Source: JBQTKD01 sp052389435
GTDB lineage: Bacteria > Actinomycetota > Actinomycetes > Sporichthyales > Sporichthyaceae
Length of the DNA stretch: 64,000 nucleotides
Assembly (NCBI GenBank): GCA_052389435.1
Contig: JBQTIB010000059.1
Span: forward strand, 1 to 64,000
Reading direction: 5' to 3'
In this document: positions 32,333 to 40,687 of the stretch, one piece after another
Numbering within the stretch: position 1 is the stretch's first letter
How the letters are laid out: every line of letters begins with the position of its first letter
The notes under the pieces: generated by a model
Told to the model about the DNA's origin: nothing
Database searches by the model: none
The model's input: only the letters and a program-made list of their open reading frames with translations
Program-made: the position numbers and the translations under genes

Positions 32333-32347
32333 CCAGGCCCCTCCTGG
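32333..32347 (-). promoter_or_regulatory. Leader inverted repeat of peptide gene E
   Basis: CCAGG (32333-32337) and CCTGG (32343-32347) form a short 5-bp stem, 23 bases upstream of the start. It is the weakest of the five leader hairpins. Confidence 0.25.
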
Positions 32348-32382
32348 CGTGAGCACGACGATTCCCTAGATCCACGCGGGAA

Positions 32383-32402
32383 GCTGTCAGCGGGCTGACA
32401 GC
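32383..32402 (-). terminator. Terminator after Nudix gene
   Basis: GCTGTCAG (32383-32390) and CTGACAGC (32395-32402) form a perfect 8-bp stem with a CGGG loop, 23 bases after the Nudix stop. It separates pyrG-nudix transcription from the peptide array. The palindrome GATCCGTACGGATC (32414-32427) lies beside it. Confidence 0.55.
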
Positions 32403-32425
32403 CTCGGCGTCCGGATCCGTACGGA

Positions 32426-33046
32426 TCAAGCGGGCCGCAGCGAGTCCACTCCGCGACCGGAAAGCACCGCGGTCAGGGTCGGGACGCCCATCACCATCAG
32501 CGGATTGCGCAGCGTTCCGGCAAGCACGCCGTCGAGCAGTTCGCCCAGCGGCACCCACCGTACGAGCAGGTCGGCCTCCTCGTGCCGTCCCGCGGCCCGC
32601 TCGCCCGGGAGCTCGGAAACGCCCTGGGCGAGGTAGACGCGCACGGCCTCGTCGCTGATGCCCGGAGAGGTGAACGCGTCGAGGAGCACCCGCCAGTCCT
32701 TCGCCTCCAGGTGCGCCTCCTCCGCCAGTTCCCGTTGCGCGGCGGCGAGCGGCTCCTCGCCCGGGAAGTCGAGCAGGCCCGCCGGCAGTTCCCACAGGCG
32801 CTGTCGGATCGGGTGCCGATACTGGCGCAGCACGAGGATCCGTCCGTCCTCGTCCATCGCCAGCACGCCGACCGAACCGGGGTGGACCAGCACGTCGCGA
32901 ACCGCGAGGTCCCCGTCGGGCATCAGGACGTGGTCGACGCGCATCCGCACGACGCCGCCCTTGAACGCCTCGACCGAGCGGCGCACCGGCAGGGAAGCGG
33001 GCGCGTCGGCGACGGGCTCGGTATTGGTCTCGCTCGGGCTCCTCAC
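32426..33046 (-). CDS. Nudix hydrolase (ADP-ribose pyrophosphatase-like)
   Basis: This 206-aa protein has a Nudix box AGLLDFPGEEPLAAAQRELAEE (G-x5-E-x7-R-E-U-x-E-E, positions about 100-121). The flanking RHPIRQRLWELPAG is typical of ADP-ribose/sugar-nucleotide pyrophosphatases. GTG 33046 lies 5 bases after the pyrG stop, so it is co-transcribed with pyrG. The ribosome site is weak. Confidence 0.88.
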   Translation of the reverse strand: MRSPSETNTEPVADAPASLPVRRSVEAFKGGVVRMRVDHVLMPDGDLAVRDVLVHPGSVGVLAMDEDGRILVLRQYRHPIRQRLWELPAGLLDFPGEEPLAAAQRELAEEAHLEAKDWRVLLDAFTSPGISDEAVRVYLAQGVSELPGERAAGRHEEADLLVRWVPLGELLDGVLAGTLRNPLMVMGVPTLTAVLSGRGVDSLRPA

Positions 33047-33050
33047 TCGG

Positions 33051-34763
33051 TCATCGACCGGCCGTGGCGGGCTCGTTGGACTCCGCGGGCGCGGGCACCG
33101 CCGCCCCGGCCCGCTTGGCCTGCCGTTCCAGGCCCGCGGCGACGAGCCCGGCGAAGAGCGGGTGCGCACGGGTCGGGCGCGAGCGGAACTCCGGGTGCGC
33201 CTGGGTGGCGACCAGGAACGGGTGCTCGGCGCGATCGAGTTCGACGAACTCCACCAGGCGCCCGTCCGGGGAGGTGCCGGAGAAGATCAGCCCGGCCTTC
33301 TCGAGTTCGGCGCGGTAGGAGTTGTTGACCTCGTACCGGTGACGGTGCCGCTCGTCCACGTACGGCTCGCCGTAGAGCTCGCGGACGATCGACCCCTCGG
33401 CGAGCTTGGCCGGGTAGAGCCCGAGGCGCATGGTGCCGCCGAGGTCGCGTTCGCCCGCGACGACGTCGCGCTGGTCGTCCATGGTCGCCACGACGGGGTG
33501 CGGGGAGGACGGGTCGAACTCCGCGGAGTTCGCGCCCTCGAGACCGGCGATGTGGCGGGCGTACTCGACGACGACGCACTGCAGCCCGAGGCACAGGCCG
33601 AGCAGCGGAATGCCCTGCTCGCGGGCGAAGCGAATCGCGCCGAGCTTGCCCTCGATGCCGCGCACGCCGAAACCGCCGGGGATGCAGACGGCGTCGACGT
33701 CGCCGAGCTGTTCCAGCGCACCCTCGTAGGTCGAGCAGTCGTTGGAGGTGACCCAGCGGATCTCGACCTTCGCGTCGTTGGCGAACCCGCCGTGGCGCAG
33801 CGCCTCGGTCACCGACAGGTAGGCGTCGGGCAGGTCGACGTACTTGCCGACGAGGCCGACGGTCACGTGGTGTGCGGGCGCGTGCACGCGGCGCAGCAGC
33901 AGGTCCCAGGCGGTCCAGTTCACGTCCCGGAAGGGCAGGCCGAGGCGGCGCACGACGTAGGCGTCGAGGCCCTCCGCGTGCAGCACCTTGGGGATGTCGT
34001 AGATGGACGGGGCGTCGACGGCGGCCGCGACCGCGTCGAGGTCCACGTCGCACATCAGGGAGATCTTGCGCTTGACCCCGGCCGGAATCGGGCGGTCCGA
34101 GCGACAGACGATGGCGTCGGGCTGGATGCCGATGGAGCGCAGCGCCGCCACGGAGTGCTGGGTGGGCTTGGTCTTCAGCTCGCCCGAGGGCCCGATCCAC
34201 GGGACCAGCGAGACGTGCAGGAAGAAGACGTTGTCCCGGCCGACCTCGTGGCGCACCTGGCGGGCGGCCTCGAGAAAGGGCAGCGATTCGATGTCGCCGA
34301 CGGTGCCGCCGATCTCGGTGATGACCAGGTCGACCGGCTCCTGCCCGCTGGTGGGCGTGGCCATCCGGCGGATCCGGGCCTTGATCTCGTTGGTGATGTG
34401 CGGAATGACCTGGACGGTGTCCCCGAGGTACTCCCCGCGCCGCTCCTTGGCGATGACGGTCGAGTACACCTGACCCGTCGTCACATTCGCGGAGCCGTGC
34501 AGCACGGTGTCGAGGAAGCGCTCGTAGTGGCCGACGTCGAGGTCGGTCTCGGCGCCGTCGTCGGTGACGAAGACCTCGCCGTGCTGAAACGGGTTCATCG
34601 TTCCGGGGTCGACGTTCAGGTACGGGTCGAGTTTCTGCATCGTGACGCGAAGACCACGCGCTGTCAGCAGGTTGCCGAGGCTGGAAGCCGTCAGGCCCTT
34701 GCCGAGAGAGGAGGCGACGCCGCCGGTGACGAACAGGTGCTTGGTGACGTGCGGCGTGACCAA
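33051..34763 (-). CDS. pyrG: CTP synthase
   Basis: This enzyme of about 570 aa makes CTP from UTP with glutamine. The N-terminal synthase domain has TKHLFVTGGVASSLGKGLTA and YLNVDPGTMNP. The C-terminal class I glutaminase has the nucleophile in LLGLCLGLQ and a late HPEFRSRP. I chose TTG 34763 because GGAG lies 7 bases upstream and the usual N-terminus follows directly; the frame is open to 34865. The gene is flanked by a glycosyltransferase gene and the Nudix gene. Confidence 0.96.
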   Translation of the reverse strand: MVTPHVTKHLFVTGGVASSLGKGLTASSLGNLLTARGLRVTMQKLDPYLNVDPGTMNPFQHGEVFVTDDGAETDLDVGHYERFLDTVLHGSANVTTGQVYSTVIAKERRGEYLGDTVQVIPHITNEIKARIRRMATPTSGQEPVDLVITEIGGTVGDIESLPFLEAARQVRHEVGRDNVFFLHVSLVPWIGPSGELKTKPTQHSVAALRSIGIQPDAIVCRSDRPIPAGVKRKISLMCDVDLDAVAAAVDAPSIYDIPKVLHAEGLDAYVVRRLGLPFRDVNWTAWDLLLRRVHAPAHHVTVGLVGKYVDLPDAYLSVTEALRHGGFANDAKVEIRWVTSNDCSTYEGALEQLGDVDAVCIPGGFGVRGIEGKLGAIRFAREQGIPLLGLCLGLQCVVVEYARHIAGLEGANSAEFDPSSPHPVVATMDDQRDVVAGERDLGGTMRLGLYPAKLAEGSIVRELYGEPYVDERHRHRYEVNNSYRAELEKAGLIFSGTSPDGRLVEFVELDRAEHPFLVATQAHPEFRSRPTRAHPLFAGLVAAGLERQAKRAGAAVPAPAESNEPATAGR

Positions 34764-34842
34764 GATGCGCTCCGCGGGCAGTGAGGCCGACAGGAAACTG
34801 TCGGGAGGTCCACGGGATTCCAACCTACCTTGTGCTCGGCGG

Positions 34843-35964
34843 TTATCCACCACGCCCCACGGCAATTCGAACCAGGCCGCGATAGAGGTCCAGGAGTTGG
34901 GCCTGGACCGCGGCCTCGTCGGGCCAGGTGGCGGCCCGTCGCCGGCCGGCGACGGACAGCAGCGCGGCGAGTTCGGGTCGGGCCAGGACGCCGGCGACGG
35001 CGTCGGCGACCGCGGCGGCGTCCCCGCGCGGCACGAGGATCGCGGCCTCGCCGACGAGGTCCGGGATGCCGCCGACTGCGGTGGAGACCAGCGGGACTCC
35101 GGCCCGCAGGGCCTCCTGCGCGAACAGCGACCGGGCCTCCCAGTGGCTGGCGATGACCGCGACGTCGGCTGCGGCGAGGACCGCGGAGACTTCGACGTCG
35201 GACCCGAACAGGTGCACGGGCAGGTTCTCGGCGGCGATCCGCTCGCGAATCTCGCCTTCCAGCGGGCCGGATCCGACGATTCCGAGCAGCGGTTGCGGGA
35301 CGAGGTCGAGCCACCGGCGGGCGGCGGCGAGCAGGGTCGGGTAGTCCTTCTGCGGCGCCATGCGCCCGACGGTCACCACGAGCGGCGCGGCGCCGAGCCC
35401 CAGGCCGGCGCGGGCGTCCTCGCGTTCTGGAACGAAGGCGGCCGGCGGCGGCGCGGCGACCGGGCCGAGCATGGCTCGGCGCGCGCCGAGCCGCTCGGCG
35501 CGGGCCACCAGGTCGCCGGAGGCGCCGAGCACGAGGTCCGCGCCGCGGGCGACGAGTGCCTCGAGCGCGATCGCCGGCGCGCGACGGGGACCGGTGGTCA
35601 GGATCGCGTTGTGCAGCGTGACCACCAACGGCGGGCGACGGCGCCGCGAACCGAGCGCGAGCACGCCGATTCCGCCGGCGCGCAGGCCGTGGGCGTGGAC
35701 GACGGTCGGGGCGAAGTCGGCGGAGATCGCGCGCACCGCCCGGAAGGCCGCCCGATCCTGCACGGGCCGGGGCGCGTCCGCGATCTCCACCGCGGCGAAC
35801 TGCGCACCCGCCTTCGAAAAGCCGAAGTGCTCGTCGGTGGCCGCGGGGCCGACCACCAGGACGGCGACGCCGTGCCCGGCGAGCGAGGCTGCGACGGAGG
35901 CGACGTGCCGGCCCACGCCGCCGGTACTGCTGGCCAGCAGCAGAAGCACGCGCGGCTCAGGCAT
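34843..35964 (-). CDS. GT4-family glycosyltransferase
   Basis: This 373-aa GT-B enzyme has an N-terminal GGVGRHVA glycine loop, HAHGLRAGG, the donor-binding VTVGRMAPQKDY, and the family motif EARSLFAQEALRAGVPLVSTAVGG (E-x7-E). It probably adds a sugar to a cell-envelope lipid or polymer. ATG 35964 overlaps the stop of the murJ-like gene by 8 bases, so the two envelope genes are coupled. Confidence 0.88.
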   Translation of the reverse strand: MPEPRVLLLLASSTGGVGRHVASVAASLAGHGVAVLVVGPAATDEHFGFSKAGAQFAAVEIADAPRPVQDRAAFRAVRAISADFAPTVVHAHGLRAGGIGVLALGSRRRRPPLVVTLHNAILTTGPRRAPAIALEALVARGADLVLGASGDLVARAERLGARRAMLGPVAAPPPAAFVPEREDARAGLGLGAAPLVVTVGRMAPQKDYPTLLAAARRWLDLVPQPLLGIVGSGPLEGEIRERIAAENLPVHLFGSDVEVSAVLAAADVAVIASHWEARSLFAQEALRAGVPLVSTAVGGIPDLVGEAAILVPRGDAAAVADAVAGVLARPELAALLSVAGRRRAATWPDEAAVQAQLLDLYRGLVRIAVGRGG

Positions 35965-37543
35965 CGACCCTCCCCCGGCGCAGCGCGAGAACGGTGCCGC
36001 GGTCCCCGCCCAGGACCGCCGCGGCGAAGAGTCCGAGGATCAGCAGACCGACTCCGGCGGAGCCCGCGGCCGCCGTGGCGAAGCCGGCGTCGTCGAAGGT
36101 GCGCCCGAGCAGCGCCCCGAGTGCCGCGGCCACGGCGCCTCCCCCGATTCCGACTGCGGCCGTGCGGCCGAGTCCGTGCAGAACGGCGCCACCGTAGAGG
36201 CGGACGACGGCGGCGAGCAGCAGCAGGCCGCCGACGGTGAGCCCGACGGAGTATGCGACGGCCAACGCCGCGACGGCGTCCCGGCCGGGGGCGATCGCCA
36301 CGGCCACCGCGCCGCCCGCGCCGACGGCCACCCACCCGGCCGCGGCGGCGAGTGCGGCGTCGCGGCCGCGGTGCGCGGCGTAGAGGACGCGGGACAGGTG
36401 CGAGATCAGCGCAAAGCCGAGCAGGGCCGGAGCGAGGGCGACGATGCCGGCTCGGAGTGCCGTTTCGTCGTTCGCCGCGGTGCCGGCGACGAAGACCCGA
36501 CCGATCGGCACGGCGGCGCCCGCGGTCAGCGCGGCGCCGGCGCATCCGGCGAGCAGCACCAGGCGCGTGACGACCGCGGTGAGTGCCGCCGGATCGGCGG
36601 CGGCGGCGATGCGCGGGAAGGCGCTGGTCACGATCGGCAGCGCGAAAACCGCGTGCGCGGACAGGAACACCGCCAGCGCCCAGGTCCAGGCGGTGACCGA
36701 GCCCGCGGGGCCGTGGTGGTTGGCCAGCCAGTTCACCACGAGCAGCGCGGAGTGCTGGGCGATCAGCACCGCGGCTCCGGCCACGGCCAGCCGCCGCGCC
36801 TGGAGCGCCACCCCCGCCGGGAAGGTCAGCGTCGGACGCAGGCGGATCTTCGCCGCGCGCAGCGGTATCGCGACGGTCAGGGCGAGGGCGAGCACGCCCA
36901 TCGTCGTGCCCACGCCCAGGACGTCGCGCGCGCCGAGGGAGACCTCGCCGGTGCCGATCTCCCCCTCGGCGACCCGGGCGAAGAGCACGTAGGTGCCGAT
37001 CAGCACGGCGCTGGACATCAGCGGCGCGAGCGCCGCGGCGACGAAGCGGCGGTGGGCCGCGAGCGCACCGGAGAGCACGACCGCGACGCCGTAGCAGAAC
37101 AGCTGCGGCAGGAAGGTCAGCAGCATGCGGTGTCCGACGTCGACGGCCTGCGGGCAGTCCCCGACCGGGCCGAGGAAGAACCGGACCATCGGGCGTGCGG
37201 TCAGCGCCGCGACCACGGCGACGGGCAGGAGCAGCAGCGTCGTCCACGTCACCAGGGCGGAGACGGTGCGGTCGACGTGTGCGCGGTCCGAGCGGGCGAC
37301 GGCGGCGGCGAGAACGGGTACGACGACGCCTGCCAAGGCCCCGCCGACGACCACTTCGAACATGACGTTCGGCAGCAGGTTCGCGGTGTTGTAGACGTCG
37401 CCGAGGCAGCCGCCCTCGACGGTTTGGGCGAACACGATCCACCGGCCGAAGCCGACGACCCGGGCGAGGACGGTGATCGCCGCGACGATCGCGGCGGCGC
37501 CGGCGAGGGTCCCGACGCCGGGCCGGGCGAGGAGCCCCTTCAT
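35957..37543 (-). CDS. MurJ-like lipid flippase (MVF family)
   Basis: This 528-aa integral membrane protein has about 14 predicted helices. An N-terminal VGFGRWIVFAQTVEGGCLGDVYNTANLLPNVMFEVVVGGAL-like region marks the MVF/MurJ family (short motifs GRWIVFAQ, NLLPNVMFE, GGALAGVVVP). It is likely to flip an undecaprenyl-linked intermediate. ATG 37543 shares one base with the preceding stop (TGATG). Confidence 0.88.
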   Translation of the reverse strand: MKGLLARPGVGTLAGAAAIVAAITVLARVVGFGRWIVFAQTVEGGCLGDVYNTANLLPNVMFEVVVGGALAGVVVPVLAAAVARSDRAHVDRTVSALVTWTTLLLLPVAVVAALTARPMVRFFLGPVGDCPQAVDVGHRMLLTFLPQLFCYGVAVVLSGALAAHRRFVAAALAPLMSSAVLIGTYVLFARVAEGEIGTGEVSLGARDVLGVGTTMGVLALALTVAIPLRAAKIRLRPTLTFPAGVALQARRLAVAGAAVLIAQHSALLVVNWLANHHGPAGSVTAWTWALAVFLSAHAVFALPIVTSAFPRIAAAADPAALTAVVTRLVLLAGCAGAALTAGAAVPIGRVFVAGTAANDETALRAGIVALAPALLGFALISHLSRVLYAAHRGRDAALAAAAGWVAVGAGGAVAVAIAPGRDAVAALAVAYSVGLTVGGLLLLAAVVRLYGGAVLHGLGRTAAVGIGGGAVAAALGALLGRTFDDAGFATAAAGSAGVGLLILGLFAAAVLGGDRGTVLALRRGRVDA

Positions 37544-38364
37544 CAGGCCGGGCTCGGCAGGCGCCCGAGTTCGTCGAGACGCCGCAGCGGTTCGTGCGCG
37601 GCGATGTACTCGGTGAAGCTGATCCGTTCGCTGGCCAGCGTCAGGGCGCAGAGCGCTCCGAGGTGCGCGAGGCGCCCGATGCGGCCGTAACGGGACAGGA
37701 CCGCGACGCCGAGCGCGGCGCCGACCGCGTTGGACCCGGTGTCGCCGAGCATCGTCCGCTCCCGCAGATCGGTGTCGAGCAGGCCGACGGCCGCCCCGAG
37801 CGGGCCGGCGAGCGCGGCCCCGCCCGGGTGCAGAAGCACGGGCGCGTGGAGCAGGCCGAACTTCAGGCACCGTCCCGGCCGCAGGTCCAGGAGGTTGGCG
37901 AGGTTCGCGAACCCGGCCACGACCCCCGTCGCGACCGCGAGGTCCCCGCGACGGGCCGCGCCCGGGGGCGGCAGGAGTGCGCCGGCGACGGCGCCGACGG
38001 CGCCGAGGCCCACGACCTTCGCGGCGCCGGTGGTGAATCGGCCGTGCGCGAGCGCCCTGAAGTGGCCCGCGAGCCCCTTGGCCTGGCCGCCGGTTCCGGC
38101 GCGGTGGTCGTCGTAGTGGCCGATCGCCCCGGCGCCGAGCACTGCGACGGCCGTAGCCGCCCGGGCCCGCGCGCAGGCCCCGGGTGCAACGACTGCGCCG
38201 GCCGCGGCGCCGAGGACGAACGCCGGCCCGGCGAGCAGGCTCACGGTGTCGCCGCGGTGGTTGGTCCGATCCCACTCGAGGTCCCCCGGCGGCACCCCGC
38301 GCCACCGGGTCAGCGCGACGCGAGCCGCCACGGCTCCGAGCAGCGCCCCGCCGAGGCCCCTCAT
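37543..38364 (-). CDS. MraY/WecA-like phospho-sugar transferase
   Basis: This 273-aa membrane protein of the polyprenyl-phosphate N-acetylhexosamine-1-P transferase superfamily is shorter than MraY (about 360). Motifs seen are WDRTNHRGDTVSLLAG, GHYDDHRAG (the DD pair), NLANLLDLRPGR (N-x-x-N-x-x-D) and MLGDTGSNAVGA. It may start a lipid-linked glycan handled by the neighbouring MurJ-like and GT4 proteins. Its ATG (38364) overlaps the mctB stop. Confidence 0.83.
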   Translation of the reverse strand: MRGLGGALLGAVAARVALTRWRGVPPGDLEWDRTNHRGDTVSLLAGPAFVLGAAAGAVVAPGACARARAATAVAVLGAGAIGHYDDHRAGTGGQAKGLAGHFRALAHGRFTTGAAKVVGLGAVGAVAGALLPPPGAARRGDLAVATGVVAGFANLANLLDLRPGRCLKFGLLHAPVLLHPGGAALAGPLGAAVGLLDTDLRERTMLGDTGSNAVGAALGVAVLSRYGRIGRLAHLGALCALTLASERISFTEYIAAHEPLRRLDELGRLPSPA

Positions 38365-39305
38365 CGCCTGGTGGTCGAGGCTCGGAAGCGCGGCAGCGGG
38401 GCGTCGCCGGCGTCGGCGGAGCCGTACTGCCCGGCACCGCCCGCGATCTGCTCGACGAGGGCGTAGACGGTCGCGATCTGGCCGAACGGCGTGTCGACGC
38501 TGTCCACGGTGGACACGACGGAGGCGACGGAGGCCTCCTTGCGCACCGACTGCACGGAGCCGTTGGTGTCCTGCGTCGGCCCGACGACGACGGCGCCGTT
38601 GCTCGCCGCGTCCATGGCGGCGGCCAGGTCGACCGATCCGCTGCGGCGCCGATCGGTCTGCGGGGTCGCCTTGGGCGGGGTGGCGCCGGTGATCAGGATC
38701 GCGAGGTCGCCGGGCGCGGCGACCGCGGCGCGGCTCAGGAAGCCGGCCCGGTCGAGCTCGGTGAGCAGCCCCTCCGCGTCCGCGTCGAGCGTTCGGCCGG
38801 CGTCCTTGGTCAACAGCGCCGCCGCGAGTTGGGCGGCAGGTGCCTTGCTGCGCACGGAGGGCAGCGCGTGGCGGCGGACGGTCTCGTCGCGGAGCTTGGC
38901 CTTGGCGGCGAGGTCGGCGTCTCCGGACTCGGCGAAGAAGTCGTCGCTGAGCGCGATTCGCCCGGAGATCTGCGCGCCGGATTCGGTCAGCGTCCGGGCG
39001 AGGGCGTCGACGTCCTTGCCGTTGGCACCGGGCATGACCACCAGCGACACCCGGTGCCCGAGCAGCCGCCCGGGCAGCAGGGTCTCGCGCAGTTCGGTGA
39101 GGTAGCTGTCGCGGTAGGCGACTTCGCCCTGGGCGGCGTCCAGGCTCTGCCGCAGCGAATCCTTCTCCCCGCGCAGTGCGGAGATGTCCGAACGCTGGGA
39201 GTCGATCAGCGACTGGTTGATCAGCGACGAGCCCACCAGGATGCCCGTCGCCAACGCCATGAACACGGCGACGAGGGACACCAGGTGGTACCGAAAGTCG
39301 ATCAG
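38361..39305 (-). CDS. mctB: Copper transporter MctB family, probable CTG start
   Basis: This 314-aa protein has one N-terminal membrane helix (YHLVSLVAVFMALATGILVG) then a coiled coil and a periplasmic domain. MctB in mycobacteria protects against copper. The conserved N-terminus IDFRYHLVSLVAVF is encoded directly after a CTG (39305-39303) that has GGAG 6 bases upstream; no ATG/GTG/TTG precedes it in frame. GTG 39281 would delete the conserved residues. The gene follows steA by 22 bases. Confidence 0.85.
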   Translation of the reverse strand: MIDFRYHLVSLVAVFMALATGILVGSSLINQSLIDSQRSDISALRGEKDSLRQSLDAAQGEVAYRDSYLTELRETLLPGRLLGHRVSLVVMPGANGKDVDALARTLTESGAQISGRIALSDDFFAESGDADLAAKAKLRDETVRRHALPSVRSKAPAAQLAAALLTKDAGRTLDADAEGLLTELDRAGFLSRAAVAAPGDLAILITGATPPKATPQTDRRRSGSVDLAAAMDAASNGAVVVGPTQDTNGSVQSVRKEASVASVVSTVDSVDTPFGQIATVYALVEQIAGGAGQYGSADAGDAPLPRFRASTTRR

Positions 39306-39327
39306 GGCGATCTCCAGCGACGGAGGG

Positions 39328-40506
39328 TCAGATCAGACCCTGGAACCAGTACAGGAGATCGTCCCAGCGAGCCCCGAGCGAGGTCATGATGGCACGTCCG
39401 GACGGCGAGGCGGCCACCACGACGGCCATCGTGATCAACGCCGCCGCGAAGAGGAACAGCAGCTGCAGATTGCTGATGCGGCTGCGGTAGAGCCGGGACA
39501 CGCCCTTGGCGTCGACGAGTTTGCTGCCGACGCGAAGACGCGTCAGAAACGTACTGGACATGCCTTCCCGGCCCTTGTCCAGAAACTCCTCGAGGTTCGC
39601 GTGGGTACCCACGGCGACGATGAGGTCGGCTCCGAGGTCGTCGACGAGGAGCATCGCGACGTCCTCGCTCGTGCCGAGGGCGGGCAGCACGACGGCGGCG
39701 CAGCCGAGGTGCGCGAGCCGTTCCAGGCCCGGCGCTCGGCCGTCGGCGTAGGCGTGCACGACGAGCTCCGCACCGCACCGCAGCGCCTTGTCCGAGACCG
39801 AGTCCATGTCGCCGACGATCAGGTCCGGGCTGTACCCGCCCTCGAGGAGTGCATCGGCTCCGCCGTCCACCCCGACCAGGACCGGCCGGTACTCGCGGAT
39901 GTACGGACGCAGCGCGGCGAGGTCCTCCCGATAGTGCGGGCCGCGGACGACGATCAGCGCGTGGCGGCCCTCCACGCGAACCTTCAGCGGCGGGGAGGTG
40001 ATCGGGTCGAGCAGGACCGTGTGCTCGCGCTCGAGGTGTTCCATGGTGTTGGCGACGAACTTCTTCAACTGCAGCGAGAGACCCTCGCGGGCCGCGTTGA
40101 GCTGGGCCTCGACGGAGTCGGCGTTGGCGAGTTTGCCCTCGGCGAGCGCCGCATCCCCGCGCAGGACCGTGCCGTCCTCGACGCGCAGGACCTCTCCCTC
40201 GGCGACGAGGTCGAACAGGTCCCCGCCGAGGTCCTCGATCAGGGGGATGCCGGCGGCGAGGAGGATCTCCGGTCCGCGGTTGGGGTACTTCCCGCTGATG
40301 CTCGCGCGCACGTTGAGCACCGCCGCGGGACGGCAGGCGACGAGGGCCTCGGCACTGACCCGATCGAGATCGCCGTGGTCGATGAGCGCGATTTCGCCGG
40401 GCTGCAGGCGCTTGGTGAGATTCTTCGTACGCCGGTCGGCGCGCAGGGTACCGACGCACCCGCGCGCAGCGCTGGGGTCGCTCCGACCGGCCCGAGGCAG
40501 TCTCAC
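39328..40506 (-). CDS. steA: SteA-like cytokinetic ring protein
   Basis: This 392-aa protein has a thiamine-pyrophosphokinase-like fold plus a C-terminal membrane helix (LQLLFLFAAALITMAVVVAA, about 350-370). Family stretches are PAAVLNVRASISGKYPN, HALIVVRGPHYREDL, LVGVDGGADALLEGG and DLIVGDMDSVS. In corynebacteria SteA works with SteB (an MctB-like protein) in cell separation, which fits the neighbouring gene. GTG 40506 is used. Confidence 0.9.
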   Translation of the reverse strand: MRLPRAGRSDPSAARGCVGTLRADRRTKNLTKRLQPGEIALIDHGDLDRVSAEALVACRPAAVLNVRASISGKYPNRGPEILLAAGIPLIEDLGGDLFDLVAEGEVLRVEDGTVLRGDAALAEGKLANADSVEAQLNAAREGLSLQLKKFVANTMEHLEREHTVLLDPITSPPLKVRVEGRHALIVVRGPHYREDLAALRPYIREYRPVLVGVDGGADALLEGGYSPDLIVGDMDSVSDKALRCGAELVVHAYADGRAPGLERLAHLGCAAVVLPALGTSEDVAMLLVDDLGADLIVAVGTHANLEEFLDKGREGMSSTFLTRLRVGSKLVDAKGVSRLYRSRISNLQLLFLFAAALITMAVVVAASPSGRAIMTSLGARWDDLLYWFQGLI

Positions 40507-40656
40507 GGGGCCAATCTTCCCACGTCGGGGGTTCTCACCCCACTTTCGAGGCGCTGTGATGGACGTTGCACGGCTCTGCGGCGAAGCCGCACCGGCCGGA
40601 CGAAGTCCGCCCGGAACGCCCTTCGCCCTGGCTTTTGATCTCGTGTCTTTGGGGGG

Positions 40657-40686
40657 CCGTCGGGGGGGGGGGGAGCCCCCCGACGG
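40657..40686 (-). terminator. Poly-G/C hairpin terminator
   Basis: CCGTCGGGGGG (40657-40667) and CCCCCCGACGG (40676-40686) form an 11-bp stem just after the permease stop. The loop side contains a run of 12 G (40662-40673), a likely slippage and assembly-error spot. Confidence 0.65.
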
Positions 40687-40687
40687 T

